DNA of 64,000 nt from Amycolatopsis bartoniae (GTDB lineage Bacteria; Actinomycetota; Actinomycetes; Mycobacteriales; Pseudonocardiaceae). The notes beneath the pieces were generated by a model. The model made no database searches, had not been told where the DNA came from, and saw nothing but the letters and a program-made list of their open reading frames with translations. Position numbers and translations under genes: made by a program. Below, in pieces: positions 1 to 10,057 of this stretch (its first letter is position 1; each line of letters opens with the position of its first letter). Location: assembly GCF_014191255.1 (NCBI RefSeq), contig NZ_JACHWH010000010.1, positions 62,001-126,000 of the forward strand. The letters are read 5' to 3'.

Positions 1-1483
1 CAGCGGACGCGGGACCCCAGCTGCCCGGCGGGTACGGCTCGGGCGCGCCCTGCTTGGCCCAGTGCTCCAGGATCGGGTCGAGGATCTGCCAGGACAGCTC
101 GACCTCCTCGTTCACCGGGAACAGCGACGGCTCGCCGAGCAGCACGTCGAGGATCAGCCGCTCGTACGCCTCGGGGGAGGACTCGGTGAACGCGTGGCCG
201 TAGCCGAAGTCCATCGTGACGTCGCGGACCTCCATGGTGGTGCCCGGGACCTTCGAGCCGAACCGCATCGTCACGCCCTCGTCCGGCTGCACCCGGATGA
301 CCAGCGCGTTCTGCCCCAGCTCCTCGGTGGAGGTGTAGTCGAACGGCAGGTGCGGGGCGCGCTTGAACATCACCGCGATCTCGGTGACGCGGCGGCCCAG
401 CCGCTTGCCGGTGCGCAGGTAGAACGGCACCCCCGCCCAGCGGCGGTTCTGCACCTCCAGCGTCACCGCGGCGTAGGTCTCGGTGGTCGAGTCCTTCGCG
501 AACCCGGCCTCCTGCAGCAGGCCCGGCACCTTCTTGCCGCCCTGCCAGCCGCCGGCGTACTGCCCGCGCGCGGTGGTCTCGTCGAACGGCTGCGCGGGCT
601 TGATCGCCCGCAGCACCTTGATCTTCTCCGCCCGCAGCGCGTTCGGCTCGAACGACAGCGGCTCCTCCATCGCGGTGAAGGCGAGCAGCTGCAGCAGGTG
701 GTTCTGGATCACGTCGCGCGCCGCGCCGATGCCGTCGTAGTAGCCCGCGCGGCCGCCGAGACCGATGTCCTCGGCCATGGTGATCTGCACGTGGTCGACG
801 TAGTTGGCGTTCCAGATCGGCTCGAACAGCTGGTTCGCGAAGCGCAGCGCCAGGATGTTCTGCACCGTCTCCTTGCCGAGGTAGTGGTCGATGCGGAACA
901 CCGACTCCTCGGGGAAGACGTCGTTGACGATCGCGTTGAGCTCCTTGGCGCTGGCCAGGTCGTGCCCGAACGGCTTCTCGATCACGACGCGGCGCCACGA
1001 CTGGTCGTCGCCCTGCGCCAGGCCGGACCGGGCCAGTTGCTTGGTCACGACGGGGAAGGCGCCGGGCGGGATCGACAGGTAGAACGCCGCGTTCCCGCCG
1101 GTGCCGCGCTCGCTGTCCAGCTCGCGCACGGTCTGCGCGAGCCGGTCGAACGCCTCGTCGTCGTCGAAGGAGCCCTGCACGAACCGGATGCCCTCGGCGA
1201 GCCGGTGCCAGACCGACTCGCGGAACGGGGTGCGGGCGTGCTCGGCGACCGCGTCGTGCACGAGCTGCCCGAAGTCCTCGTTCTCCCAGTCACGCCGGGC
1301 GAACCCGACCAGGGAGAAACCGGCGGGCAGCAGGCCGCGGTTGGCCAGGTCGTAGATGGCGGGCATCAGCTTCTTGCGCGACAGGTCACCCGTGACACCG
1401 AAGATGACCATGCTCGACGGCCCCGCGATCCGGGGCAGGCGTTTGTCGCGAGGGTCCCGCAGCGGGTTGCTCCACTGCTCCAT
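1..1483 (-). CDS. zwf: Glucose-6-phosphate 1-dehydrogenase, C-terminus cut by window edge
   Basis: Oxidises glucose 6-phosphate to 6-phosphogluconolactone with NADP+, the entry step of the oxidative pentose-phosphate pathway in the cytosol. The dinucleotide-binding motif GVTGDLSRKK sits at residues 29-38 and the catalytic-site signature RIDHYLGKE at about 197-205. The frame is open to base 1, covering about 494 residues, so only a short C-terminal tail should be missing. ATG at 1483 shares its A with the pgi stop (TGATG overlap), implying translational coupling in the operon tkt-tal-pgi-zwf. In related actinomycetes opcA and pgl follow, and would lie to the left of this window. Identification is firm. 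Confidence 0.96.
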   Translation of the reverse strand, partial: MEQWSNPLRDPRDKRLPRIAGPSSMVIFGVTGDLSRKKLMPAIYDLANRGLLPAGFSLVGFARRDWENEDFGQLVHDAVAEHARTPFRESVWHRLAEGIRFVQGSFDDDEAFDRLAQTVRELDSERGTGGNAAFYLSIPPGAFPVVTKQLARSGLAQGDDQSWRRVVIEKPFGHDLASAKELNAIVNDVFPEESVFRIDHYLGKETVQNILALRFANQLFEPIWNANYVDHVQITMAEDIGLGGRAGYYDGIGAARDVIQNHLLQLLAFTAMEEPLSFEPNALRAEKIKVLRAIKPAQPFDETTARGQYAGGWQGGKKVPGLLQEAGFAKDSTTETYAAVTLEVQNRRWAGVPFYLRTGKRLGRRVTEIAVMFKRAPHLPFDYTSTEELGQNALVIRVQPDEGVTMRFGSKVPGTTMEVRDVTMDFGYGHAFTESSPEAYERLILDVLLGEPSLFPVNEEVELSWQILDPILEHWAKQGAPEPYPPGSWGPASA

Positions 1484-3105
1484 CACCGTTCGCTGACCTC
1501 CTGTACAGCGCGGACGAGTTGGGCCAGGCCGGCGGCCCGGTCGGTCAGGTGCAGCCGCAGCACCGGCCGCCCGTGCTCGGCGAGCACCTGGCCGTCGCCC
1601 AGTGCCTGGGCGTGCTGCAGCTTGCCGAGCGTGTAGGGCCGGTCCGGCACCTCGAGGTCCTGCTCGGCCGCGCCGGTGACCTGCAGGAAGATGCCGTTCT
1701 GGTGGCCGCCCTTGTGGTACTGCCCGGTGGAGTGCAGGAACCGCGGGCCCCACCCGAAGGTGGTCTGCAGGCCGGTGCGCTTCGCCAGCTCCGGCCGCAG
1801 CAGCGCCGCGGACGCGTCGTCGAGCCGGTCGAGGTACGCCTGCACCGCGAGGTACCCGCCCTCGGGCGCGGTCGCGAAGAACGACCGCAGAACGTCCACC
1901 AGGTCGCCGTCGGTGCGCACGCCCTCGGGCGCGAACACCTCGACCGCGTCGTCCACAGTGGACGGCTGCTCGCCGCCTTCGAGCGCGGCCGGGTTGTCCA
2001 GCAGCGACCGGGCCGCCTTCTTGGCGGCCTCGACGTCGGGCTGGTCGAACGGATTGATCTCCAGCAGGCGCCCGGCGACCGCGGTCGCGAACTCCCACAG
2101 CAGGAACTGCGCGCCCAGCGGGCCCTCGGTGGTGATCTTCGCGGCGCCCACCGCGGGGCCGATCGCGACCGGGGTCGCGTCCGGCCCGGCGTCGGCGAAA
2201 CCGGGCGCCGTGGGGCCGTCCACCGCCACCGGCAGGAGGCCGGTGCCCTGCTTGCCGGTGGACTCGGCGATCAGCTGCTCGGCCCAGTCGGGGAAGCCGG
2301 TGATGCCCGAACCGGTGTCGGCGAGCACCACCTTCTCCGCGCCGTCGGCGTGCGCCGCGGCCCAGGCCGCGCCGAGCCGCAGCGCCGGGTTGTCCGCGCT
2401 GTCCTCGCCGAGAACCTGGGCCGCCGCGGCGGCCTGGTCCAGCAGCCGGGCGACGTCGGCGCCCGCGAGGCCCGCGGGCACCAGCCCGAACGCGGTGAGC
2501 GCCGAGTAGCGGCCGCCCACGTGCGGGTCGGCCAGGAACACCTTGCGGTAGCCCTCGTTTTCGGCCAGCTCCGCCAGCGGCGAGCCCGGGTCGGTGACGA
2601 CGACGATGCGCCGCGCCGCGTCGATCCCCGCCTCGGTGAACGCCTTGGCGAAGATGCGGCGGTGGCTGTCGGTCTCCACCGTGCCGCCGGACTTCGACGA
2701 CACGACGACGACGGTGCGCTCCAGGTCGCCCGCCAGTGCGTCGGCCACCTGGCCGGGGTCGGTGGTGTCGAGCACCGTCAGCGCCACGCCCTCGGTGCTC
2801 GTGATCACCTCCGGCGCCAGCGAGGAACCGCCCATGCCGGCGAGCACGACGCGGTCGACGCCCTCGCCGTTCAGCTCCTCGCGCAGCGCCTCGATCTCGC
2901 CGATCAGCGGCCGCGAGCTCTTGTGCAGCGTGGTCCACGACAGCCGGATCGACGCCTCGGACTCCGCGTCGGGACCCCACAGCGTGGGGTCCTGCGCCGC
3001 GAGCTTCGAGGCGACCTGGTCGGCCACCAGTTTGTCGACCAGCGGCGCGGCCTTCGCCGCGAGACCGTCGTCGACGATCGTGACAGTGGTTCCGTCGCCC
3101 GCCAT
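1483..3105 (-). CDS. pgi: Glucose-6-phosphate isomerase
   Basis: Interconverts glucose 6-phosphate and fructose 6-phosphate. 540 residues from the ATG at 3105, two bases after the tal stop. The frame stays open further upstream, but that part is antisense-like sequence inside tal, so the start beginning MAGDGTTVTI is chosen. SIS-type sugar-phosphate-binding features are GMGGSSLAPE at about 90-99 and SSKSGGTVETDS further on. This is the PGI form found next to, or fused to, transaldolase in some bacteria (Tal-Pgi proteins), rather than the E. coli-like form; I infer this from the SIS motifs and from its place after tal. It joins glycolysis to the pentose-phosphate operon. Confidence 0.93.
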   Translation of the reverse strand: MAGDGTTVTIVDDGLAAKAAPLVDKLVADQVASKLAAQDPTLWGPDAESEASIRLSWTTLHKSSRPLIGEIEALREELNGEGVDRVVLAGMGGSSLAPEVITSTEGVALTVLDTTDPGQVADALAGDLERTVVVVSSKSGGTVETDSHRRIFAKAFTEAGIDAARRIVVVTDPGSPLAELAENEGYRKVFLADPHVGGRYSALTAFGLVPAGLAGADVARLLDQAAAAAQVLGEDSADNPALRLGAAWAAAHADGAEKVVLADTGSGITGFPDWAEQLIAESTGKQGTGLLPVAVDGPTAPGFADAGPDATPVAIGPAVGAAKITTEGPLGAQFLLWEFATAVAGRLLEINPFDQPDVEAAKKAARSLLDNPAALEGGEQPSTVDDAVEVFAPEGVRTDGDLVDVLRSFFATAPEGGYLAVQAYLDRLDDASAALLRPELAKRTGLQTTFGWGPRFLHSTGQYHKGGHQNGIFLQVTGAAEQDLEVPDRPYTLGKLQHAQALGDGQVLAEHGRPVLRLHLTDRAAGLAQLVRAVQEVSER

Positions 3106-3107
3106 GG

Positions 3108-4220
3108 TCAGTTCTTCGCCTTCCCGAGCTGGCCCTCGACGGTGTCGAGCAGCTCCTGCCAGGACTTCTCGAACTTCTCCACGCCCTCGTCCTCGAGCGT
3201 GCGGAACACGTCGGGGATGTCGATGCCGGCGGCCGAGAGCTTGTCGAAGACCTCCTGGGCCTGCCCGGCGGTGCCGGTGACCTTGTCGCCGTCGATCTCG
3301 GCCTGCTCGGCCACCGCGTCCAGCGTCTTCTCCGGCATGGTGTTCACCGTGTTGGGGACCACCAGCTGGTCGACGTAGCGCGTGGGGGAGTACTGCGGGT
3401 CCTTCACGCCGGTGGAGGCCCACAGCGGCCGCTGCGCGTTGGCGCCGGAAGCGGCCAGCGCACTCCACCGTTCACCGGCGAACAGCTCCTCGTACGCCGC
3501 GTACGCGAGGCGCGCGTTGGCGATGGCGGCCTCACCGCGCAGCGCCTTGGCCTCGTCGGTGCCGAGGGCGTCGAGGCGCTTGTCGACCTCGGTGTCCACC
3601 CGGGACACGAAGAACGAGGCCACGGACTGGATGCCGCGCAGGTCGTGGCCGTTGGCCTTGGCCTGCTCCAGGCCGGCGAAGAACGCCTCGATCACCTTGC
3701 GGTAGCGCTCGACGGAGAAGATCAGCGTGACGTTGACGCTGATGCCCTCGGCGAGCGTGCGGGTGATCGCGGGCAGGCCCTCCTCGGTGGCCGGGATCTT
3801 GATGAGGACGTTCGGCCGGTCCACGGTCTTCCACAGGTCCTGCGCCTCGGCCGCGGTCTTCTCCGCGTCCTTGGCCAGCCGCGGGTCGACCTCGATCGAC
3901 ACGCGGCCGTCCACGCCGTTGGTGGCGGTGTAGACGTCGCGGAACAGGTCCGCGGCGTTGCGCACGTCGGTGGTGGTCAGCTCGCGCACGGTCGCGTGCA
4001 GGTCGGCGCCGCGGGCGGCGAGCTCGCGCACCTGCTCGTCGTAGGCCTCGCCATGCGACAGGGCGTTCGCGAAGATGGTCGGGTTGGTCGTGACCCCGAC
4101 CACGTGCTTGTCGCGGATCAGCGCCGCGAGGTTGCCGGTGTTCAGCCGCTCACGCGAGAGGTCGTCGAGCCAGATCGAAACACCGGCGGCGGACAGCTGA
4201 GCAAGTCGGTCGCTGCTCAT
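3108..4220 (-). CDS. tal: Transaldolase
   Basis: Transfers a dihydroxyacetone unit between sedoheptulose 7-phosphate and glyceraldehyde 3-phosphate in the non-oxidative pentose-phosphate pathway. 370 residues, the long actinobacterial form. The Schiff-base lysine is K141 in NVLIKIPAT, and VTTNPTIF at about 43-50 is the usual N-terminal signature. An in-frame ATG also exists at 4229, but it directly abuts the GAAGGGG ribosome site. The ATG at 4220 lies about nine bases after that site and is preferred. Lies between tkt and pgi in one operon. Confidence 0.95.
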   Translation of the reverse strand: MSSDRLAQLSAAGVSIWLDDLSRERLNTGNLAALIRDKHVVGVTTNPTIFANALSHGEAYDEQVRELAARGADLHATVRELTTTDVRNAADLFRDVYTATNGVDGRVSIEVDPRLAKDAEKTAAEAQDLWKTVDRPNVLIKIPATEEGLPAITRTLAEGISVNVTLIFSVERYRKVIEAFFAGLEQAKANGHDLRGIQSVASFFVSRVDTEVDKRLDALGTDEAKALRGEAAIANARLAYAAYEELFAGERWSALAASGANAQRPLWASTGVKDPQYSPTRYVDQLVVPNTVNTMPEKTLDAVAEQAEIDGDKVTGTAGQAQEVFDKLSAAGIDIPDVFRTLEDEGVEKFEKSWQELLDTVEGQLGKAKN

Positions 4221-4241
4221 GACGGTCATCCCCTTCTGGGT

Positions 4242-6344
4242 TCAGGAGTTCTTGGTCTTGGCGAGCGAGCTGCGCGCGGCGTCGACCACGGCGTCGGCGG
4301 TGAACCCGAACTCGCGGAACAGGGTCTGGTAGTCGGCCGAGGCACCGTAGTGCTCGATCGACACGATCTGCCCGGCGTCGCCGACCCAGCGGTACCAGGG
4401 CTGGGCGATGCCCGCCTCGACCGCGACGCGGGCCTTGACACCGGACGGGAGCACGGACTCCCGGTAGTCCTCGTCCTGCGCCTCGAACCACTCCACACAC
4501 GGCATGGAGACCACCCGGGTTCGAACACCGTCCGCTTCGAGGGCCTTGCGGGCCTCGACGGCCAGCTGGACCTCCGAACCGGTGCCGATCAGGATCACTT
4601 CGGGCTCACCCTCGGACGCGTCGGCGAGCACGTAGCCGCCCTTGGCGACCGCGTCGATCGTGGAGCCTTCGAGCACCGGCACGTTCTGGCGCGTCAGCAC
4701 CAGCCCGGACGGGTGGTGCTTGTCGTTCAGCGCGGCCTTCCAGGCGCCCGCGGTCTCGTTCGCGTCGGCCGGGCGGACCACGTTCAGGCCCGGGATGGCG
4801 CGGGTCGCGGCGAGGTGCTCGATCGGCTGGTGCGTCGGGCCGTCCTCGCCGAGGCCGATCGAGTCGTGCGTCCACACGTAGATCACCGGCACGTGCATCA
4901 GCGCGGCCAGGCGCACCGGCGGGCGCATGTAGTCGCTGAAGGTGAAGAACGTGGCGCCGTAGGGCCGGGTGCCACCGTGCAGCGCGATGCCGTTGAGGAT
5001 CGAGCCCATCGCGTGCTCGCGGACGCCGAAGTGCAGCGTGCGGCCGTAGGGGTTGGCCTGCCACATGTCCGTGGAGGCCTTCTCCGGGCCGAACGAGTCG
5101 GCGCCCTTCATCGTGGTGTTGTTGCTCTCGGCCAGGTCGGCCGAACCGCCCCACAGCTCGGGCAGGACGTCGGCCAGCGAGTTGAGCACCTCACCGGAGG
5201 CCTTGCGGGTGGCGATGCCCTTGGCGTCCGGCTCCCACGTGGGCAGCTTGTCGGCCCAGCCGTCGGGCAGCGTGCGGGTGCTCAGGCGGTCGGCCAGCGC
5301 CTTGCGCTCCGGGTTGGCCGCGGCCCAGGCGTCGTAGCGCTCCTGCCACTCGGCGCGCCACTGCTTGCCGCGGTCGAGCGCCTTGCGGGTGTTGGCGAGC
5401 ACCTCGTCCTCGATCACGAAGCTGCGCTCCGGGTCGAAGCCGAGGATCTCCTTGACCGCGGCGACCTCCTCGGCGCCCAGCGCGGCGCCGTGTGCCTTGC
5501 CGGTGTTCATCTTCTTGGGCGCCGGATAGCCGATGACCGTGCGCAGCAGGATGAACGAGGGCCGCGGGTCGGCCTTGGCCGCCTTGATGGCCTCCTCGAT
5601 CGCGACGACGTCCTCGCCGCCCTCGACGACCTGGACGTGCCAGCCGTACGCCTCGTAGCGCTTCGCGGTGTCCTCCGACAGCGCGATGGTGGTGTCGTCC
5701 TCGATCGAGATCTTGTTGTCGTCGTAGAAGACGATGAGGTTGCCCAGCTCCTGGCGGCCCGCGAGGGACGAGGCCTCGGAGGTGACGCCCTCCTCGATGT
5801 CGCCGTCGGAGGCGATCACGTAGATGTGGTGGTCGAACAGGCTTTCGCCGGGCGCGGCGTCGGGGTCGAGCAGGCCGCGCTCGCGGCGGGCGGCCATCGC
5901 CATGCCCACGGCGTTGGCCAGGCCCTGGCCCAGCGGGCCGGTGGTGACCTCGACGCCCTTGGTGTGCTGGTACTCGGGGTGACCCGGGGTCTTCGAGCCC
6001 CACTTGCGCAGCTGCTTGAGGTCCTCCATCTCCAGGCCGTACCCGGCGAGGAACAGCTGGATGTAGAGGGTCAGGCTGGAGTGCCCGGCCGAGAGGACGA
6101 AGCGGTCACGCGCCGGCCACTCCGGGTCGGCCGGGTCGTGCCGCATCTGGCGCTGGAAGAGCGTGTAGGCCAGCGGGGCCAGGCTCATCGCGGTGCCGGG
6201 GTGGCCACTGCCACAGTTCTCCACGGCGTCCGCCGCCAGCACACGGATGGTGTCCACGGCGCGGGTGTCGAGGTCGGTCCAGTCGGCGGGCACGTTCCGC
6301 CGGAGCAGAGGATTGTTCTCGCTGGTAGAGGCGGTTTCGGACAC
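4242..6344 (-). CDS. tkt: Transketolase
   Basis: Thiamine-diphosphate enzyme transferring two-carbon ketol units in the pentose-phosphate pathway. 700 residues, full length. Visible are the N-terminal substrate site around GHPGTAMSLAPLAY, the TPP/metal motif SDGDIEEGVTSEA followed by FYDDNKISI, and the pyrimidine-domain signature around VREHAMGS. First gene of the operon tkt-tal-pgi-zwf, diverging from ctaB across a 303-base gap, the same arrangement as Rv1449c/Rv1451 in M. tuberculosis. Identification is firm. Confidence 0.97.
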   Translation of the reverse strand: MSETASTSENNPLLRRNVPADWTDLDTRAVDTIRVLAADAVENCGSGHPGTAMSLAPLAYTLFQRQMRHDPADPEWPARDRFVLSAGHSSLTLYIQLFLAGYGLEMEDLKQLRKWGSKTPGHPEYQHTKGVEVTTGPLGQGLANAVGMAMAARRERGLLDPDAAPGESLFDHHIYVIASDGDIEEGVTSEASSLAGRQELGNLIVFYDDNKISIEDDTTIALSEDTAKRYEAYGWHVQVVEGGEDVVAIEEAIKAAKADPRPSFILLRTVIGYPAPKKMNTGKAHGAALGAEEVAAVKEILGFDPERSFVIEDEVLANTRKALDRGKQWRAEWQERYDAWAAANPERKALADRLSTRTLPDGWADKLPTWEPDAKGIATRKASGEVLNSLADVLPELWGGSADLAESNNTTMKGADSFGPEKASTDMWQANPYGRTLHFGVREHAMGSILNGIALHGGTRPYGATFFTFSDYMRPPVRLAALMHVPVIYVWTHDSIGLGEDGPTHQPIEHLAATRAIPGLNVVRPADANETAGAWKAALNDKHHPSGLVLTRQNVPVLEGSTIDAVAKGGYVLADASEGEPEVILIGTGSEVQLAVEARKALEADGVRTRVVSMPCVEWFEAQDEDYRESVLPSGVKARVAVEAGIAQPWYRWVGDAGQIVSIEHYGASADYQTLFREFGFTADAVVDAARSSLAKTKNS

Positions 6345-6647
6345 TGAACTCGGACTCCCGGTGCTCGTCGTTTGGTCGGTTTCGTCACTTGGCGTGTTCG
6401 CGCGCGCAGGTGCCTACCTATCTCAATCGATCCCGAAGGGACGATATTCCTGGTTGGAGGCCATGCGCGCCCGAGCGCCAGCGCCTTTCGAGGGCAGCCT
6501 AGTAGGTCGGGTACCCGGCCCGCTGAAGTGCGACACACCGGGGTGGCGCAACCCCCGGCCTGCGTACGGGGGAACCCCGCGACTACGATCAGTTGCGGTG
6601 TCCCGCCCGTGCGCGGGCACCATCCCGAACCGACCCAGGGAGCGAAA
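6345..6647. promoter_or_regulatory. Divergent tkt / ctaB intergenic region
   Basis: A 303-base non-coding gap holding the promoters of both flanking genes. For ctaB a TANNNT hexamer, TACGAT, lies at 6584-6589 and would give a leader of roughly 50 bases. For tkt the minus-strand hexamer TATCGT at 6446-6441 is a weak candidate. No convincing -35 partner, no riboswitch fold and no repeat was recognised. Confidence 0.4.
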
Positions 6648-7628
6648 TTGTCGTTGGTGAACGCTGCGCACGGCCGCAGTGACCGCACCAGCGCCGACCA
6701 CCCCGAAGGCGAACCGCCCGCCGGTGGCCTGCGGCGGCTGACCGGCCGCGCGGCCGCCTACCTCGCGCTGACCAAGCCGCAGGTCATCGAGCTGCTGCTG
6801 GTCACCACCATCCCCGCGATGTTCCTCGCGGCCCGCACCATCCCGTCGCCGTGGCTGATCCTGGCCACCCTGGTCGGCGGGGCGATGGCGGCCGGCAGCG
6901 CCAACACGCTCAACTGCGTGATCGACGCCGACATCGACAAGGTGATGAACCGGACCAAGCGGCGCCCGCTCGTGCGCGACTCGGTGCCGCGGCGCAACGC
7001 GCTGGTGTTCGGCCTCGTGCTCGGCGCCGGGTCGTTCGTGATGCTGTACTTCACGGTCAACCTGCTGGCCGCGGTGCTCGCGATCGCGACGATCCTGTTC
7101 TACATCTTCGTGTACACCCTCGGCCTCAAGCGCCGCACCGCGCAGAACGTGGTGTGGGGCGGCGCGGCGGGCTGCATGCCGGTGGTCATCGGCTGGGCCG
7201 CCGTCACCGGCACGGTGCAGTGGCCCGCGTTCGTGATGTTCGGCGTGATCTTCTTCTGGACGCCGCCCCACACCTGGGCGCTGGGCATGAAGTACCGCGA
7301 GGACTACGAGCGCGCCGGGGTGCCGATGCTGCCGGTCGTCGCGACGGCCGAGCACGTGGCCCGCCAGATCGTCATCTACTCGTGGGTGATGGTCGGCTGG
7401 ACGCTGCTCCTGCTGCCCGTGACCAGCTGGCTGTACGCCACGTTCGCCGTACTGGCGGGTGGCTGGTTCCTCTTCTACGCGCACTCGCTGCAGCGCCAGG
7501 TGCGCCGCGGCGTCGAGACCAGGCCGATGGCGTTGTTCCACCGCTCGAACACCTACCTGATGGTGGTGTTCTGCGCCCTCGCCGTCGACTCCGCCATCGG
7601 GCTCCCCACCCTCGGCCTGCCCTTCTGA
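6648..7628 (+). CDS. ctaB: Protoheme IX farnesyltransferase (heme O synthase)
   Basis: UbiA-family integral membrane prenyltransferase that adds a farnesyl group to heme B to make heme O for cytochrome oxidase. 326 residues with about eight to nine hydrophobic segments. The prenyl-diphosphate/Mg site is the Asp-rich [15 protein letters not shown] region, with the second polar loop near [20 protein letters not shown]. Start taken as TTG 6648, five bases after AGGGAG; GTG 6657 is the alternative and would remove three residues. Its partner ctaA lies 20 kb away at 27907-28896. Confidence 0.95.
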   Translation: MSLVNAAHGRSDRTSADHPEGEPPAGGLRRLTGRAAAYLALTKPQVIELLLVTTIPAMFLAARTIPSPWLILATLVGGAMAAGSANTLNCVIDADIDKVMNRTKRRPLVRDSVPRRNALVFGLVLGAGSFVMLYFTVNLLAAVLAIATILFYIFVYTLGLKRRTAQNVVWGGAAGCMPVVIGWAAVTGTVQWPAFVMFGVIFFWTPPHTWALGMKYREDYERAGVPMLPVVATAEHVARQIVIYSWVMVGWTLLLLPVTSWLYATFAVLAGGWFLFYAHSLQRQVRRGVETRPMALFHRSNTYLMVVFCALAVDSAIGLPTLGLPF

Positions 7629-7657
7629 CATCTGGAGGCAGACCGGCAAACCGCCGT

Positions 7658-7673
7658 CCCGGGAATTCCCGGG
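7658..7673. repeat. Perfect 16-bp palindrome between ctaB and helR
   Basis: CCCGGGAATTCCCGGG is a perfect palindrome. It begins 30 bases after the ctaB stop and ends 60 bases before the helR start. There is no T tract after it, so it is not a canonical terminator. The hexamer TAGGGT at 7678-7683 immediately downstream could be the helR -10, which would make the palindrome an operator just upstream. Function is inferred only from position. Confidence 0.5.
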
Positions 7674-7733
7674 CGGGTAGGGTCGTTGGTTCGCAGGCTG
7701 ACCATCCATCCTCAGACCGAAGGCGGGTTGCTC

Positions 7734-10025
7734 TTGTCCGTGTCCCCACAACGGGAACCCGACAGCGCAAGAGATCTCGCGGCGGAGCAGGACTACGTGT
7801 CGCTGCTCTACCGCAAGCTGGACACCGAACGGGAGACCGCGCAGCGGCGGCTGGCCGCGGCGCTGCACCAGCGGGGCAGTGCGCCGCAGGCGCTGACCGA
7901 GCGGGACGTGGCCACCACCACGTACTCCGAACGGCTCGCGCAGCTCGGTTCCGTCGAGCAGGGGCTGTGCTTCGGCCGCCTGGACTTCCAGGAGGGCGAG
8001 ACCGCGTACGTCGGCAGGCTCGGCCTGTTCGACGAGGACGGCGACTACGAGCCGCTGTTGCTCGACTGGCGGGCGCCCGCCGCGCGCCCGTTCTACCTCG
8101 CCACCGCCGCGTCCCCCGAAGGGGTGCGCCGGCGGCGGCACATCCGCACCCTGAGCCGCAAGGTCGTCGCCCTCGACGACGAGATCCTCGACCTGCGGGC
8201 GGCCGACCAGGGCCAGGACCTGGGCCTGGCGGGGGAAGCCGCGCTGCTGGCCGCGCTGGAGCGCCGCCGCACGGGTGAGATGAGTGACATCGTCGCCACC
8301 ATCCAGGCCGAGCAGGACCGGATCATCCGCGACGAGCTGGGCGGCGTGCTGGTGGTCCAGGGCGGGCCCGGCACCGGCAAGACCGCCGTCGCGCTGCACC
8401 GCGCCGCGTACCTGCTCTACACCTACCGCCAGCAGCTCGCGACGCGCGGCGTGCTGGTGGTAGGTCCCAACAGCACGTTCCTGCGCTACATCGGCCAGGT
8501 GCTGCCGTCGCTGGGCGAGACCGGTGTGCTGCTGTCCACTGTGGACCAGTTGTTCCCCGGCGTGCGCGCCACCGGCGAGGACACGCGGGAGGCCGCGGAG
8601 ATCAAGGGTCGCGCGGTCATGGTCGACGTCCTGACCGCCGCCGTCGCCGACCGGCAGCAGGTGCCCGACGAGGTGCTGGAGGTCGAGTTCGAGGACGGGA
8701 TCCTCGAACTGGACCGCGAGACGTGCGAGCGGGCCCGCGCGAAGGCGCGCGCCACGCGGCGGCCGCACAACCTCGCCCGCCGCGTGTTCCTCGACCAGTT
8801 GCTGGACGCCCTCGCCGAGCGCGCCGCCGGGCAGCTGGAGGTGGATCTGTTCGCGGGCGTGCCGGAGATCCCGCTGGACGAGGGGGAGTCCGCGGACGCG
8901 GAGGTGCTCGACGCGGGCGACCACGCCGACATCCGGGCCGAGCTGGCCGCCTCGGGCAAGGTCCTCGCGGCGCTGGACGCCCTGTGGCCCAAGCTCACCC
9001 CGCAACGGCTGCTGCGCACCCTGTTCGCGTCACCCGGACGGCTCGCGTCCGCCGCACACGGCCACCTGACCGAGGCGGAGCAGGCGCACCTGGTCCGGCC
9101 GCCGAAGTCCCGGTGGACGCCCGCCGACGTGCCCCTGCTCGACGAGCTGGCCGAGCTGCTCGGCGTGGACGACACCGAGGAGCGCGCGGAGCGGGAACGC
9201 CGCGAACGGGAGGAGCGCGCGTACGCCGAGGGCGTGCTGGACATCCTCGAACAGGACGAGGAGCTCGCCGACGAGGAGTTCCTCCGGGTGGGCGACATCC
9301 TCGACGCCGAGCTGTTCGCCGAGCGCCAGCAGGCCCGCAGCGAGCTGACCGCCGCCGAGCGCGCCGCCCGCGACCGCCGCTGGACGTTCGGGCACGTCAT
9401 CGTCGACGAGGCGCAGGAACTGTCGCCGCTCGCCTGGCGGCTGCTGATGCGCCGGTGCCCCAGCCGGTCGATGACGCTCGTCGGCGACGTCGCCCAGACG
9501 GGCGCCCCGGCGGGCGCGTCGTCGTGGGCCGAGATGCTCGCCCCTTACGTGGAGGACCGCTGGCGGCTGCGCGAGCTGACCGTGAACTACCGCACCCCGG
9601 CCGAGATCATGGACCTCGCTGCCGGGGCACTCGCCCGGGTGAACCCGGAGCTGCGGGCGCCGACGTCGGTGCGGGAAAGCGGGACCGAGCCGTGGCAGCG
9701 GCCCCTCGCGGGCGCGTCGCTGCCTTCGCTCGTCGAGGAGGAGCTGCGGGCCGCCGACGGCGGCACGGTCGCGGTGCTGTGCCCCGCCGCGCGGTTCGCC
9801 GCACTGCGCGCGGAGCTGCCGCAGGACGAGCGGTTGTCGCTGCTCACCGTCGACGAGGCCAAGGGCCTGGAGTTCGACGGGGTGCTGGTGGTGGCGCCGG
9901 AGGAGGTCGTCGCGGCCTCCCCGCGCGGGTGGAACGACCTGTACGTGGCACTGACCCGCGCCACGAAGAGACTCGGCGTCGTCTACACCGAGCGCGCGCT
10001 CGAACCACTCGTGGGTGCCGGATAA
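7734..10025 (+). CDS. helR: HelD/HelR-type RNA polymerase recycling helicase
   Basis: Superfamily-1 UvrD-like ATPase of the HelD group, which in Gram-positive bacteria dislodges stalled RNA polymerase from DNA; actinobacterial HelR homologues can protect against rifamycins. 763 residues. An N-terminal charged helical region of about 60 residues should form the long coiled coil typical of HelD. Walker A is GGPGTGKTAV with K216. Walker B is VDEAQ with D558-E559. The C-terminal UvrD signatures include LTVDEAKGLEFDGV and YVALTRATKRL. Start TTG 7734 lies six bases after AGGCGGG; GTG 7740 is possible. It is monocistronic or weakly linked to the lipoprotein 33 bases downstream. Distinguishing HelD from HelR class needs a tree. 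Confidence 0.85.
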   Translation: MSVSPQREPDSARDLAAEQDYVSLLYRKLDTERETAQRRLAAALHQRGSAPQALTERDVATTTYSERLAQLGSVEQGLCFGRLDFQEGETAYVGRLGLFDEDGDYEPLLLDWRAPAARPFYLATAASPEGVRRRRHIRTLSRKVVALDDEILDLRAADQGQDLGLAGEAALLAALERRRTGEMSDIVATIQAEQDRIIRDELGGVLVVQGGPGTGKTAVALHRAAYLLYTYRQQLATRGVLVVGPNSTFLRYIGQVLPSLGETGVLLSTVDQLFPGVRATGEDTREAAEIKGRAVMVDVLTAAVADRQQVPDEVLEVEFEDGILELDRETCERARAKARATRRPHNLARRVFLDQLLDALAERAAGQLEVDLFAGVPEIPLDEGESADAEVLDAGDHADIRAELAASGKVLAALDALWPKLTPQRLLRTLFASPGRLASAAHGHLTEAEQAHLVRPPKSRWTPADVPLLDELAELLGVDDTEERAERERREREERAYAEGVLDILEQDEELADEEFLRVGDILDAELFAERQQARSELTAAERAARDRRWTFGHVIVDEAQELSPLAWRLLMRRCPSRSMTLVGDVAQTGAPAGASSWAEMLAPYVEDRWRLRELTVNYRTPAEIMDLAAGALARVNPELRAPTSVRESGTEPWQRPLAGASLPSLVEEELRAADGGTVAVLCPAARFAALRAELPQDERLSLLTVDEAKGLEFDGVLVVAPEEVVAASPRGWNDLYVALTRATKRLGVVYTERALEPLVGAG

Positions 10026-10057
10026 GGACTGGTCAACGGGTCGTTAAGGTGAGCGCC

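Noticed and set aside
62..1636. Long plus-strand open frame opposite zwf (and similar frames opposite most genes)
   Set aside because: In very G+C-rich DNA the antisense frames of real genes stay open. The translations are low-complexity Arg/Gly/His-rich text without domains, while the other strand encodes clear enzymes.
7629..7733. Rifamycin-associated element upstream of helR
   Set aside because: The GGGGCTTGC...GCAAG-type repeat I would expect was not found; only the CCCGGGAATTCCCGGG palindrome is present.
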